64,000 bases of DNA, taken from NCBI RefSeq assembly GCF_020520425.1, contig NC_079488.1, positions 18,168,247 through 18,232,246 of the forward strand. Reading direction: 5' to 3'. Source of the stretch: Spinacia oleracea. Taxonomy: Eukaryota; Streptophyta; Magnoliopsida; Caryophyllales; Amaranthaceae. Position 1 is the first letter of the stretch, and each line of letters starts with the position of its first letter. A program made the position numbers and the translations under genes. Positions 13,101 through 24,379 of this stretch are shown piece by piece. The notes below the pieces were generated by a model. It ran no database searches, was not told the DNA's origin, and saw only the letters and a list, made by a program, of their open reading frames with translations.

Positions 13101-13130
13101 GAGGAGGCGCATCGCCGCCGTGCGATACAT
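7190..13130 (-). CDS. COQ9: COQ9, mitochondrial ubiquinone-biosynthesis lipid-binding protein
   Basis: Six exons on the minus strand, all with GT-AG borders and consistent phases: 13130-12780, 12428-12321, 11550-11389, 10328-10157, 7502-7429, 7270-7190, giving 315 aa, a normal COQ9 length. Residues 1-45 form a basic, Ser/Thr-rich mitochondrial presequence, followed by a Ser/Asn/Pro linker to about 95. The conserved part runs YKEEQARVLQASLRHV, LGWSEAAMMAGAKEVG, FARKEAALVEFF-like FMDECLERLIDIIE, KWAQALSIQAQPTNIP, EIWHAAGDDASDFDWYVKR, GIYSTTEVYMLTDKSP, FRDTWAFLDARV, QYLAEAVGAGFGGSFQGL. COQ9 has a TetR-like fold, binds lipid and assists COQ7 hydroxylation in the CoQ synthome (family knowledge). 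The first ATG (13130) is used; a second is six codons on. Intron 4 (10156-7503) is long and full of repeats; the exon 5 end is duplicated in intron 5. Confidence 0.95.
7311..7453 (-). repeat. Duplicated exon end plus splice donor in COQ9
   Basis: The 3' end of COQ9 exon 5 with its donor (GCAAGAG|GTTTGC, exon end 7429) and the following intron bases lie at 7399-7453; a near-identical copy lies at 7311-7364 inside intron 5, about 88 bases further on. A shorter unit, AAGATGAAGGAAATACAAA, adds a further tandem step at 7293-7330. Reading through to the second donor meets a TAA near 7357. Confidence 0.85.
8793..9168. mobile_element. Possible MITE in COQ9 intron 4
   Basis: The left end begins GGGCCTGTTTGCAAAC; the right end, reverse-complemented, begins GGCCCTATTTGGAAAT, an imperfect inverted pair with the GGGCC start common in plant MITEs. 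The target duplication is not clear. The adjacent open frame at 8451-8765 is proline/serine rich and unrecognised; I regard the rest of this 2.6-kb intron as non-coding. Confidence 0.4.
9597..9965. repeat. ATAAGTT/AAGTTCA-rich repeat block in COQ9 intron 4
   Basis: It starts GGCCCTGTTTTGTTTGAC and continues as degenerate ATAAGTTCAGA/ATAAGTTGATGA units. It has the same simple-sequence style as 84-310, again inside an intron. It is probably a related non-autonomous element; the right edge is uncertain. Confidence 0.5.
10426..10882. mobile_element. Stowaway-like MITE in COQ9 intron 3
   Basis: This lies in intron 3, between exons 11550-11389 and 10328-10157. Long inverted ends (left CTTCCACTCTTTTTTAG then TTGTACCATATTGACTT; right the reverse complement with changes) are flanked by TA (10424-10425 and 10883-10884), as for Tc1/mariner MITEs. 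A third copy of the AAAGTCAATATGGTAC motif lies at about 10638, so the interior is rearranged or nested. Confidence 0.65.
10651..10713. repeat. Short SINE-like fragment
   Basis: The phrase AACAACAAAGCCTTAGTC, then GATTTCGGGTCGGCTAACATGAATC resembles the 3' part of Au-type plant SINEs, from memory of that family. Only about 60 bases remain, inside the Stowaway-like element. Confidence 0.45.
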
Positions 13131-14061
13131 GGTGGTTGACGGTGGTTGATGGTGTAGGACGGGAGGGTGGAGATTTGCAGAGTAGTGTCAACGACAAGGT
13201 GAAGAGAGATAGAGAGAGGGAGTTGGGGGATGCGAAAGAGGAGCAGGAGGTTTTCGGGGATTCAACCACGTACACTGTCTTTCCATCTATCACGTGTTGC
13301 CTTGAGAAACAAGACCATACTCCGTATTGGTTTGTTCATGTCAACTAGCTTTGGAGCCCGTTCTCAATAATATAGTGTTTGTTAAACCGTTTTCTTAAAG
13401 TGTTAATTTTATTGAGGCTCGTGATTATACTTAGAGTATACTAGATTAGATTCCGTGCACGCACAGATATTGACAATATTTTTCACAAAATATTTAACTG
13501 AATATTTCCCAAACGACTGCATAGTTATAACATTTTTAACATACTCTGCATATTTAAAATGCTAATATGTTAATTTGATCAAAATATTGAGTGATATATT
13601 TTCTATTATTAATATAGCGATTTGACTAAAATATTACTAATTTAGAATAATTATTATTACATCGTAGTTATTGTTGCCATAATTTATAAACTTAATTTTG
13701 TTTCCATACATAAATAGTTAACAAAAAAAAAGTAGAAAATAAAAATAAAATAAAATAGATACACTTTTTTAGGCAAATGGTTTTTGACGGGAAAAAATCG
13801 CACCAGGAATTGACACGTGTCATTCCTGGTGTCTCTTTTAGTATAAAGTAATAGATGATTTATATAGAGGTGATCAAATTTCTAAGTTGAAAAAAATATA
13901 TAAATTATATGTTGAATTATTATTAAGTGTTAAAGAGGGAGATGAAGTAGAAGATGTTGAATATAAATTCAATGGTGAATTGATTTTGGATGAGGAAGAT
14001 AAAATGGAAAACGCATCGAAGTTGTTAAATGATTCGTATAACAAACAACATGAAAAATTGA

Positions 14062-14113
<52 letters not shown>

Positions 14114-14319
14114 CCATTGATGAAAGAAATAGGTGACATGTGTCATCTAATGAAAAAAAATATCTATGTATGAAAGAAGGAGGTGACATGTGTCATTTAA
14201 TTATGTATGGTTATCCTTTTTAAATACTAGGTATAGACTAGGTATAGATTTGTCCTAATGCATAAGATTAGTATAGAGTGGAGTATAATACTTTCTCCGA
14301 TCTAAAATATTAAGGAGTA
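13131..14319. promoter_or_regulatory. COQ9 upstream region and AT-rich spacer with microsatellite
   Basis: Bases 13131 to about 13330 should carry the COQ9 5' UTR and promoter (GA-rich leader on the plus strand, TC-rich in gene sense). From 13430 it becomes very AT-rich, with GACACGTGTCATTCCTGGTGT and GGTGACATGTGTCAT copies and an AAT microsatellite at 14062-14111. A 75-codon lysine/glutamate-rich open stretch without a start (13842-14066, +) ends at the microsatellite; I cannot assign it. This is probably a decayed transposon. Confidence 0.4.
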
Positions 14320-14655
14320 CTCCCTCCGGTTTTTTTTTTATCTTTACGTTTGATCTTTTGCATGTTTATTAACGACTAATTAATATGCATTGAGATTCTT
14401 ATATTTATTTTATTTAAACAAGAAAAATTACGTTTATTTATAATGTTTTCAATTTTATCAAAATTCTGATATTGGGAGAATGAGAAAAATGTGAGAAATT
14501 AAATGACCCAAATAATTTAATTGGTTAAAATAATTAATGGACACAAATTTTAATAGAATAATAAAACATTTATGTGATAATATAAAAGAAAATGTAAAGA
14601 ATATTTTGAGACACCCAAAAAGAAAAACGTAAAAAACAAAAAGAAACGGAGGGAG
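14320..14655. mobile_element. Stowaway MITE
   Basis: Ends are CTCCCTCCGG and CGGAGGGAG, the classical Stowaway inverted repeat, flanked by TA (14318-14319 and 14656-14657). It is 336 bp, AT-rich, with no coding capacity. A related partial end (CTTTCTCCGATCTAAAATATTAAG) lies immediately to the left. Confidence 0.85.
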
Positions 14656-14740
14656 TATTTTTTTGTGTGTGAAAGTAGGTCTGAATTAAATTACTTCAAA
14701 GAGTACGAATACAAAACCCGAAAAGAATACAAATACAAGT

Positions 14741-14963
14741 TCAGGGAACATTCTCATCATAGTCCTGTAAACTAACATTCACAATATTCTGGAGTTCTGT
14801 TAAGAAGAATTGAGCACAAGATTGGTATGGCCGGTGCAGCAACATTGGGTTCTCTCCTTCCATTTGCTCTCCTCTAGCACTATGAGCCATCAAGTCCGCC
14901 AGTCCACTAGTACCTCTACCCTCGAACCGGAGGTGCGAATTTGAGAACTGGCTCATCAGTGCC
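14741..14963 (-). pseudogene. RNase H-like (RVT_3) pseudogene, C-terminal piece
   Basis: The minus-strand frame reads MSQFSNSHLRFEGRGTSG then LADLMAHSARGEQ and stops at 14741. The RFEGRGTSGLADLMAHSAR segment matches the final helix region of plant RNase H-like domains found with non-LTR retroelements (RREGN..AD.LA.LA). It is cut at 14963 by the Athila element; the preceding residues lie at 39414-39589, and the N-terminal part at 50589-50740. Assembled in order, the pieces read as one RNase H fold with stops and a frame change. Confidence 0.7.
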
Positions 14964-16375
14964 TGACAGGCTAAAGTCGTATCACGTTATCAAAAATAAA
15001 CCTAAGTCCACTAACAAAATAGTAAGGGAAGTAGGGATCGTATCCACAGGGAAACAGACGTTCTTTCCACTATTAATTAACTAGTCTAGACTATTGGTAA
15101 CAAAAGGTTTGGATTGGTTTGTAGATTAAACTACGGCAATAATTAAAATGGAAAATATCAATGTTAAGGGAAATCTAGGGCAGCGGTTCACCACAAATGC
15201 AGACCGGGATTGGACAACGGACAACAACAATCAATTAATAATCATAACTAGGAAAACATGCATCTCTTGAATCTTATGAATTCCTTAGGATAATAAACCT
15301 AGCAGGCTCTCGCTGTGTATTAGAAATAATTCCTATCTAATAGCCACAGACCAAAAACATCAGATTTATACCTCTCAGCGCATAATCTAAGGTTAATCAA
15401 ACTCAATCAAAATAGTCCGGCCGAACAGAATTGACGAGCAATAATAATAAGTTATAGAAATTACAATTAATTAATCAACTAATCAAGTTCACAATTAATC
15501 TCAATCATGCATTCATGGATCCCCTAAACCCTAGAAATTAAATTACTCACTCATAATAACGAATAATAAAACAATCAATATAATAGAAAACATGATCAAA
15601 AGCAATTAATAAAGCAAAATAGAAATCAATACCTAAATGAAGAACGAAAGGATGAACTATAAATTGAAGCCTTGATTGAAAATAAAAATAAGTGTTTGGA
15701 ACAATTTAGAGAGAAAACTCAAATAAAACTAAGTACCAATACTAGAATGAAAAAGATCCCACTAAAAATAAAAGGGCTAGTATTTACAATTTGCCCAAAA
15801 TACAAGCCCAAAAACCGAAAATAAAACACGCGCATAGTGCAGGAGGTTAGCGTCGCCCGATCGGGCAGCGCTTCGCCCGATCGGGCGAACTGCTCGATAG
15901 TCGGCCCGATCGGGCCAAATTTCGCCCGATCGGGTGGTTGTGAAAAGTTCACAGCAATGCCCAGAATGCCCACCCGATCCGGACCGGACGAAGCCCGCCC
16001 GATCGGGCTCGTGTTGAAAGACTTTAATTCCTTATATTTTCGCCCGGTCTTCTCATTTCGCCCTCAGCTCAAAGGGCGATTTGCAAAAGTCATGATCCTT
16101 CGCCCATATCACCGAGTCTAACTCCCGGGGCTCAACCGTAAGCATCTAAGGCTCCCGAAAGTCGACGATTTGGTCCCAAACTTCCTCGGGCTCGTGTAGT
16201 GGCCTAAATCACCATGAAACGGGTCTAAAAAAACCAATTTCTCACTAAGTAATCCTGAAACTCAAGGCACACTCAATAACACAGATTAGTACTAAAAACG
16301 GCTCCTAAGAGATCATTTGATGCATAAAAGTACTAAGGGACGGGGGTAAAAACTCTATATAAAACACACATATCA
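14964..16375 (-). repeat. Athila 3' LTR
   Basis: It is a direct copy of the right LTR outside the nested insertion. The middle holds a cluster of GCCCGATCGGGC palindromes (15854-16011). In plus orientation it starts TGACAGG, so the element reads TGATATGTGTG to CCTGTCA. Confidence 0.93.
15854..16011. repeat. Cluster of CCCGATCGGG palindromes in Athila 3' LTR
   Basis: Five near-perfect copies of the 10-12 bp palindrome GCCCGATCGGGC occur within about 160 bases, plus a diverged one (CCCGATCCGGACCGGACG). The same cluster is in the other LTR (38895-39054), and a further set lies at 19699-19990. Confidence 0.9.
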
Positions 16376-17953
16376 AACTCCCCCAAGATAGATCCTTGCT
16401 TGTCCCTAAGCAAGGAAATCATCGATGAATACAAGATCAACTTCACCCCTAACATATTTCAAAACAAAAGACACAATTCAAGGCAAAATTCAACGAGCAT
16501 GCATCAATGTCAACCAATCAAATCCACCCAACCACAAATCCTCCCTAACAATCGTCACGCAAAGCAAACCACAAGTGCACAATGGAATTCAAGACTAGTG
16601 CTCACACACTCGTTACTCATTTATGTGGCGGGTAAAAGATGTACCTGTTCGCTCTCCTCCCAACATATAAGTGAACAATGCCCTCCCAGACTCACAACAC
16701 TCATGTGTCTAGAAAAACATACACTCAACCTAGTAGTCGACTCGAAATGTGTCATGTCATAACTTGCATTGATAAACAACTACTTTCATATTAATACGAC
16801 TCTATGCACAAAGGTCGGAAGGTCTTCAAAGCTTGTAATGATAGGCTTAGGTGAGGGTGCGGTAAATTTGGGTGAAATGTGAGCTTAAAGCCTTGGCTTT
16901 GGGGAGCATAAATCCTAAATAAAACCATGATCAACCAAAAATAATGACCACAACTCTCCCATTCAATACATGATAAAACAACAAATGAACCACACCATAC
17001 TTTCTTGCCTTTTTTCACAATTTTAACCAATGAACTTACAAAACTTGAGTGAAACAATACTTTGAAATTTTTCTAAGAGTAACAGATTTTTCTCTTTTTT
17101 TTTTTTTTTTTTTTTTCAATATCTCTTTTTTTTTCTTTCTTTTAGAAACCTTTACATTTTCTATTCTTCTCATCTTTTTCATTTTTCAACTCATTTTTTT
17201 TCTTTTTCAACAACAAACATGATAAGAAGAACTCCCTTTTTTCAATACTCAATATGCTCAAAATGTACCACACTACAACTCCCTCACCTCACTACTATTA
17301 GCTCCCCCAAGCTAGGCTTGAGACTAGTAATCAATGGGGCTTTCACGAGCTTGTAACATGGTTAGTCACCGAATAAAGGGCACAAGCACAACATGAGTAG
17401 AAAAAGAGGGAACAAATGTATCTAATTTCATCTGAAGGCTACCTAAATAGAAAAAATGTCTTCGTCCTCCTCAATGTGCATGTATATGAGTCATAAAACA
17501 TTACTAATAGTTGCAAACCTATACTCAAAATCAACGACACACCAGGAAACTATCACACATTCCTAACCAAGTCAACTAGCCAAGCACCAAGTCCACAAAT
17601 AGTTAGTCAGAGTTGACTCATGTCATGGTATCAAAGTAATCGAATATCAAATCATGGCTAACACATCCACATTGCTCATCATCAAATACCAAGAATCAAA
17701 ACAATTTTCAATCAAAGGGGCACAGGGAAGCATGATTTTGCATTCATCGGAACGTATTTTTGTTTTTTTTCAAAGCGATAAACTAATCTAGAACGCAATA
17801 ACACACCAAAATAAACACACCAAAATAAGAAAATACAAAATGAAAAGAAAACATACCATAATAGTACAGGTACGAGAAACACCCCCCCAAGCTAAATCAG
17901 ACAATGTCCTCATTGGCTCAAGGGGTACCGAACCATCTCCATCAACCTCAACA
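16376..17953 (-). other. Athila 3' non-coding region with polypurine tracts
   Basis: There is no coding frame. Immediately beside the LTR the element strand reads ATCTTGGGGGAGTT (16376-16389), the likely polypurine primer for plus-strand synthesis. Similar purine tracts occur farther inside: AGCTTGGGGGAGC (near 17300-17313) and GCTTGGGGGGG (near 17881-17892). A long T-rich tract lies at 17090-17220 on the plus strand. Confidence 0.6.
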
Positions 17954-19411
17954 TCATTGATGGCCTTGACCATCATCACCATCATCACCACCACGACCAC
18001 CATGACCGCCAGGGCCCTCTCCATACCCACCGTAGTAGTGGGTGGGTATGAAAGTGCCCATGGCACCGGGAACTCCATATCCCTTCGCGGGATAGGTAAA
18101 CCAGGAAGGGTGCTGGGCATCTTGAGGAATATAGCGCTGCCTGGCGTACTGATCATAAATGGGGAACATGGCTCGCTGGTGATCACTCTCAAAGTGATCA
18201 AATTTGATCTCGAGCCTGTCCAACCGCTCCTGAATAGAGCGCTGCTCCTCATCTAGAGTCGGGCCACCCTGTGGCCTCCCCTCATCTTCACGACTCCCCC
18301 TCCTAAAGTAGGTGCGAGGCTCGGGCTGAAACTGGTGGGGCTCTGGCTGTGGGTCGGGTTGGGGTTCTTGCTGCTGCTCTATGTGCTCCCCAACAAACAA
18401 GTAGTGAGCCTGACCGGGTCTAAAACAGGTGCGGCCCTGAGGGTCAGGCAAGGTGAAAAGCCTGTTCCCCTCAAACATCCAATACATGGCACCCGGGCGA
18501 AATAACCCATGCTTGCCCTGCAAGCGGCGAAGCCCAACAAAATAGGCCAAATCCAGCAAGTTGTTACCCAATATCGGTATCCGGTTGGCCTCTACAAACC
18601 CCAATGTGGCCATAGCAATGTGGGTGATCAACCCACCAATGGTGATGCGGGTGGTGTGTGAGCTAGTGGCCACCGAGTGGAGGTGGGAAGCCATATGATG
18701 GGCCAAATTCATTGTATACTTATCCTCCCCCTCCAACACATAACCACCCAAAATCTCCAACTCCGTGCTCCTAATATTTTGGTTCTCCTCCCTTCCAAAG
18801 ATGGTGAACCCCAAGAATCTGTAGAACACAATGGGGACAGGGTGTTGAATCCGGGAAGCATGCAAGTGTTGTATACTACCGGGATCACTATTTCCGGTCA
18901 GCTTTCCCCACATTTCATTATTATTATGAGCACTCCCAGCTTTCCTACTGGGGGCAGTTGACAAACCAAAAATCTTACCAAAGTCACTAATGCTCAAATG
19001 CACATCACGGTTCATCAAACGAAAATGAACCGAAGAAACATCCCTATAACCATTCTTATGCAAATACAAAGAACTCAAGAACTCCAGTGTTAATCGCCTA
19101 AAAGTAAGACGCAACATACTATACATGCTTTTCATACCAACACCATAGAAGACTCGTTTTACATCATGTTCAATACCCATTTCATTCAATGACTTTTGAC
19201 AAATATATCGGGTAGGAATTACCTCCCTCTTTTTGAGGTGGACGAGTCGTTCCTGCTGCCAATCCGTAGTAATGATAATATCCGGAAAATCCCGGTCAGA
19301 TTCGAACTGGGGCGGCGGCAGTGGTGGTGTCGGCTCACGAGCCCGGCTTGTAGAAGCTTCTCGTTGATTCCTTGTTGTGATGGTGCAATTTCTTTTAGGT
19401 CAGTTGGCCAT
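17954..19411 (-). pseudogene. Athila ORF1-type protein (position of env)
   Basis: The minus-strand frame is open from just after a TGA at 19400-19402 to 17954. The likely ATG is at 19411, only three codons before that TGA, so the copy is broken at its start. Features: Arg/Pro-rich start, REVIPTRYICQKSLNEMGI, LTLEFLSSLYLHKN, VHFRLMNRDVHLSISDFGKI, GLITHIAMATLGF, CFRPGQAHYLF, then a charged Gln/Pro linker and a Gly/Asp-rich tail. This matches the ATHILA ORF-1 family, downstream of pol where an envelope gene sits in retroviruses. I see no clear signal peptide or membrane helix, so an envelope function is not supported here. The total is about 485 codons including the damaged start. Confidence 0.8.
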
Positions 19412-20304
19412 GGTTGAAGATCTGAGTTTTTTTGTAGTTTTTGGGGTTTTGGGTGAAATTGGGGATTTTGTGGAGAGTGGAAGAATCTGAAATTAATTGG
19501 GTGGAGGTTGTAGAGGATGATGAGAGGAAGATTTTGATGTAAGGTATGTTGAATTTGGTGAAGAAATGAGTGAGATATGAGGGTTTGAAGTTTTGTGAAG
19601 TTGGGGTTTAATGGAGGAAGAAAGAGAAAAGAAGTTGAAGGTGAAGAAAAGAATGAGAGGAAGAAGAAGGGTCGTGGCTTAAGTCCGCTGAAATCGTTGT
19701 TCGACTGCCCGATCGGGCGAAATAATATGCTCCAGATTTTATCAACATGCGCCCGATCGGGCGCTCCTCGCCCGATCCGAATTGGGCGCCTACAAATTTA
19801 TGCCAGAATCTCCCCTTCAGCCCAAATTTCAACCGCTGACCACAAAGTGACGTCATCACCAACCGCCCGATCGGGCGAAATTAATCAGCATCCTTTCTTC
19901 TTTTAGCAAATGCCCGATCAGGCGGACCTCAGCAACCGCCCGATCGGGCGAAATTTTATTATTTTGCAAACGTCGATACGCGCCCGATCGGGCTCACCTC
20001 GCCCGGTCTCCACCTGGCAATTTGCAGGGTACTCCGTTTCAGCTATAATTTCACTTTTACGAACTTGGAGCCTTAGGCCTGCACACTATTAAACACCCAA
20101 ATAGTAAAATACCCTCTTCTCACCTCTCCAAAACCAAAAACTTCACTAAAACATACACTTAAGAAAAGAAAACACTAAAAAACACACAAAAGAAAGAAAA
20201 AATTGAAACATTATACTACTAAAGCGATAAGATACAGGTTGCCTCTCGCAAAGCGCTGGTTTATTTCTAGGTCCCGCTCGACCTCATTACCTCAAATATG
20301 CAGT
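19412..20304 (-). repeat. Athila pol-ORF1 spacer with palindrome cluster
   Basis: This non-coding spacer between integrase and ORF1 holds a second set of GCCCGATCGGGC palindromes (19699-19990; about five good copies and several diverged ones such as CCCGATCAGGC and CCCGATCCGAATTGGGC). The remaining sequence is GA-rich on the plus strand (19590-19680), that is TC-rich in element sense, and may be the leader of ORF1. Confidence 0.7.
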
Positions 20305-21500
20305 TCATGGGGAGGAAGGATTGAGGTGTTGAACCTCAACCACTCCTACAGTAGCCCCTTCATGGTACAACTTCAGACGTTGCCCATTTACTTTGAAGCG
20401 CTCACCATTGTTGTTTTCTACCTCAACTGATCCAAACTTGCTTACCATAGTCACGGTTAACGGCCCAGACCATCTAGACTTGAGTTTTCCAGGAAACAAC
20501 TTAAGTCTAGAATTGAATAATAGAACCTTGTCGCCCACCGCGAACTCTCTATGCAGAATACGACTATCGTGCCACCGCTTAGTCTTTTCTTTGTAGATTC
20601 GAGCACTATCATAAGCTTGTAACCGGAACTCATCTAACTCACTCAACTGAAGTAACCGCTTCACTCCGGCTAACTTAGCATCCATGTTGAGCTGTTTGAT
20701 TGCCCAATAGGCTTTATACTCCATTTCTACCGGTAAATGGCATGCCTTGCCATACACCAACTGATACGGGGAGGTACCAATAGGTGTCTTGAAGGCAGTT
20801 CTATATCATCAAGCTTATCGCTCCAGTTCTTCCTAGACTTTGCCACCACTTTCTCAAGTATATATTTGATCTCCCGGTTGGAGACCTCAACTTGCCCACT
20901 CGTCTAAGGGTGGTAGGCTAGTCCTGTGCGATGATAAACCCCATACTTGCGCAGGAGCGCATCTAGATGCCTCTAATGGAAGTGTGATCCTCCATCATTG
21001 ATCAAAGCCCGCGGAACTCCAATTCTAGGGAAGATGACTTTCTTGAATAGAGAAATGACTGTTTTAGCATCGTTAGTAGGCGAGGCAACGACTTCCACCC
21101 ACTTGGACACATAATCTATATCAACAAGGATATGCAGATTACCCTTGGACGATGGGAATGGTCCCATGTAGTCAATCCCCCACACATTGAAAACCTCGAC
21201 CTCCAAAATCCCGTTCTATGGCATCTCATACCTCCCCGAGATAGTGCCGGCCCTCTGGCACGCATCACAAGCCATAATAAAAGCCTGTGCATCCTTGAAC
21301 ATAGTAGGCTAGTAGAAACCACACTGCGACAACTTAGCATTAGTCTTTGACAGTCCATGGTGACCACCATAAGGTGAAGAGTGACACCTACTGATAATAC
21401 CATGGACTTCCCATTCTGGAACACATCGCTTGTACAGTCCGTCAGCAGTTTCCCGGAACAAATAAGGGTCATCCCAAAAGTAGAACCGAACATCATGCAG
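20305..21500 (-). pseudogene. Athila integrase, broken
   Basis: Pieces in element order: zinc-binding region (CHSSPYGGHHGLSK, then QCGFY followed by TAG), catalytic core start [15 protein letters not shown], second acidic residue in [10 protein letters not shown], a core end with two further stops, and a C-terminal domain with [19 protein letters not shown] and the GPY/F-like [10 protein letters not shown] (frame 20760-20305). At least three in-frame stops (TAG at positions where related proteins have Trp or Gln) and a small deletion near 20805 disrupt it. There is no chromodomain. It would join element cDNA to host DNA if intact. Confidence 0.85.
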
Positions 21501-22259
21501 GAACTTCTTCTTCTGTTGATATGTAAGATCAGACGGAAGAATGCCTCCTAGAATGTAATTCGCAGAATCTGCGAACCATGGTGACTGATTGGCAAGTGCA
21601 AGTAAGTGATCATCCGGAAATGAATCATCAACCGGTGTAGACACTTTACCATCATCATATCTCAATCTAGACAAGTGGTCTGCAACCACATTCTCAGCCC
21701 CTTTCTTGTCGCGAATCTCTAAATCAAACTCCTGTAGCAGTAGTATCCATTGAATAAGCCTAGGCTTGGCTTCCTTATTAGAGAGAAGATACTTAAGGGC
21801 CGCATGGTCAGTATAGACTATCACCTTGGACCCGATCAGATAAGTGCGAAATTTGTCCAAGGCATAGACTATGGCTAGAAGCTCCTTCTCAGTAGTAGCA
21901 TAATTAACTTGAGCCTCATCTAAGGTTTTACTTTCATAGTAGATGGCGTGCAAGACCTTTTTCCTTTCTCTGACCCAAAACTGCCCCAACTGCGTAGTCA
22001 CTTGCAACACACATTATCTCGAACGGAAGATCCCATTCGGGAGAACGGATGATAGGAGCCAAAATTAGTGCCTGTTTAATCCTGTCAAAAGCCTCAAGAC
22101 AAGCATCAGTAAAAAAAATGGGGCATCCTTGAGGAGGAGCTGAGTCAGTGGTTTAACAATCTTAGAAAAATCCTTGATAAAGCGGCGATAAAACCCCGCA
22201 TGACCAAGAAAACTTCTAACACCCTTCACATTAACTGGAGGGGGCAATTGTTCAATCAC
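21309..22259 (-). pseudogene. Athila RT connection and RNase H, broken
   Basis: Frame 22259-22065 has the RT thumb motif VRSFLGHAGFYRRFIKDFS; an extra base in a T-run near 22115 shifts frame, and another in an A-run near 21957 restores it. The frame 22010-21309 carries RNase H motifs TLDEAQVNYATTEKELLAIV and VYTDHAALKYLLSNKEAKPR, then GAENVVADHLSRL, leading into integrase. The reading is clear across the breaks, but the protein cannot be made as one chain. Confidence 0.87.
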
Positions 22260-22271
22260 TTGGACCTTAGC

Positions 22272-24251
22272 TCAATCCACCTGGATGCCCTTATAAGATA
22301 TTAAATGCCCCAAGACCACCCCTTCAGTAACCATGAAATGACACTTTTCCCAATTCAAGACTAGATTACATTCTTCACACCTTTTCAACACTTTAGTCAA
22401 ATTTATCAAACAAGAATCAAAAGAAGTACCATAGACACTAAAGTCATCCATAAACACTTCCATGATAGACTCAATAAACTCAGAAAAGATGCTCATCATG
22501 CAACGTTGGAAAGTAGCAGGTGCATTACACAAACCAAAGGGCATCCTACGATATGCAAAGGTACCATAGGGACAGGTGAAGGTAGTCTTTTCCTGGTCGT
22601 CTAGATGTATGGGAATTTGGAAAAAGCCAGAATAACCATCCAGATAACAAAAAAACTTGTGACAGGCTAGCCTTTCTAACATTTGATCAATAAAGGAAAG
22701 GGGAAAGTGGTCCTTTTTAGTAGCAACATTTAGACGCCTATAATCAATGCACATGCGCCAACCTGTAACTACCCTAGTTGGGATCAACTCATTTTTCTCA
22801 TTTCTAACCACAATCGTCCCCCCTTTCTTAGGCACTACCTGAACATGACTCACCCACTTAGAATCAGACACAACATAAACAATACCCGCATCAAGCAATT
22901 TCATAACTTCAGCTTTCACAACATCTTGCATGATGGGATTCAACCGACGCTGGGGTTGAATGCATGGTTTTTGATTTTCATCTAGATGTATCCTATGCAT
23001 ACAAAAATCGGGGCTAATACCCTTTAAATCATCAATACTGTACCCAATGGCCTTTTTGTGCTTTTTCAACACAGTGAGAAGTTGGGACAACTGGTCTGCA
23101 TCAAATGCAGTTCTGACGATTACAGGGCAAAGTTGTTCATAATCCAGAAATGCATATTTGAGATTAGCAGGAAGAGGCTTAAGTTCGGATTTCTTTACCT
23201 CTTTTACAGGACAAACCGGCCGAACTAACCTCCTCAAATTGGTGCTCTCCTCGGGTTCAGACCCTCCACCATCAAGAGCCAACTCTAGAGCATCCACTTC
23301 AGCACTCCAAGAACTGCTATCACCTGCAGAAGATTCACAACAAAGCACTGCCTCCAAAGGATCCCTTTCGAGAACTTGGGAGACGTTATCACGCATAATA
23401 AAATCAACTACATCAATTCGATAGCATTGTTCTTCCTCTATCATGGGACTATTTAAGGCACTATTCAGATTAAAAGTGACCTTATCATCCCCAACAGACA
23501 AAGTCAATTTCCCACTTTTAACATCAATGACCGCCCCCGCCGTGTGAAGGAAGGGTCTACCTAAGATAATGGGAATTTGGGAGCCCTCTTGCATGTCCAA
23601 TACTACAAAGTCTACAGGTATATAAAATTTACCTACTCTAACAGGGACGTCCTCTAAAACACCTAAGGGGTGTTTAACAGAACGGTCGGCCATTTGCAGA
23701 GTGATATTGGTAACCTTAAGCTCACCCATATTCAGTTTAGTACAGACAGACAAAGGCATAACAGACACACTAGCACCTAAATCACATAAAGCCTTATCAA
23801 TAAATACAGTGCCAATTTTACATGGGATGGAAAAACTCCCGTGGTCTTTAAGTTTAGGTGGAGACTTGTTCTGTAAATAAGCACTACATTCCCCAGTAAA
23901 AGCTACAGTCTCTATCTCACAAAAAGCACGTTTCCTGGTCAAAATATCTTTCATAAATTTAGCATATGCAGGAACCTGTAAAATTAATTCAGTAAAAGGA
24001 ACCGTTACCTGCAAGTTTTTGACCACTTCAAAGAATTTTCCAAACTGTTTGTCTAGCTTATTCTTGAGTTGTCGGTTTGAGAAGGGGAGTACAATAGGTG
24101 GCACTTGAATATCTGTCCCCTTATTAACCTCAGTTGTAGCCTTATTTTTACAGACTACCTTTTCAGCTTCCTTACCATCCATGCCTATCTTTGGGATTTC
24201 CTCACTAACCAGACCACTAGCAGACACCCCAGAATCAACCTCAACGAGCAT
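22272..24251 (-). pseudogene. Athila protease and reverse transcriptase
   Basis: A 659-codon open frame is the longest intact pol stretch. The aspartic protease motif is DLGAS (residues 157-161), with LGRPFLHTAGAVIDV downstream; RT begins around SDSKWVSHVQVVPKKGG, with WRMCIDYRRLN, YSGFFQIPIH, PFGLCNAPATFQRCM and the catalytic FMDDFSVYG. It ends at a TGA (22269-22271) where the family continues, and it is out of frame with gag because of an indel near 24247. The gag-pol order and motifs are those of Athila. Confidence 0.92.
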
Positions 24252-24379
24252 ATAGGACCATCATAACCTCTACCACTCCTCAATGTAATAGCATTTGCAG
24301 TTTCCCTATTCTTAGGCTGTGAAGGGAGTTGGCCTGGGGGTCTCCCTGCAAGAGTAGTAGCCATCTGTGCCAACTGTGT

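Noticed and set aside
13874..14146. Minus-strand frame with a run of 17 or more tyrosines
   Set aside because: It is the AAT microsatellite read in one frame.
15837..16121. Frames on both strands through the palindrome cluster (also 38832-39161)
   Set aside because: The peptides repeat RPIG/ARSG units because of the GCCCGATCGGGC repeats; they lie within the LTR and differ between the two LTRs.
17840..18961. Plus-strand frames opposite Athila ORF1
   Set aside because: Shadows of the minus-strand ORF1, which has clear family motifs.
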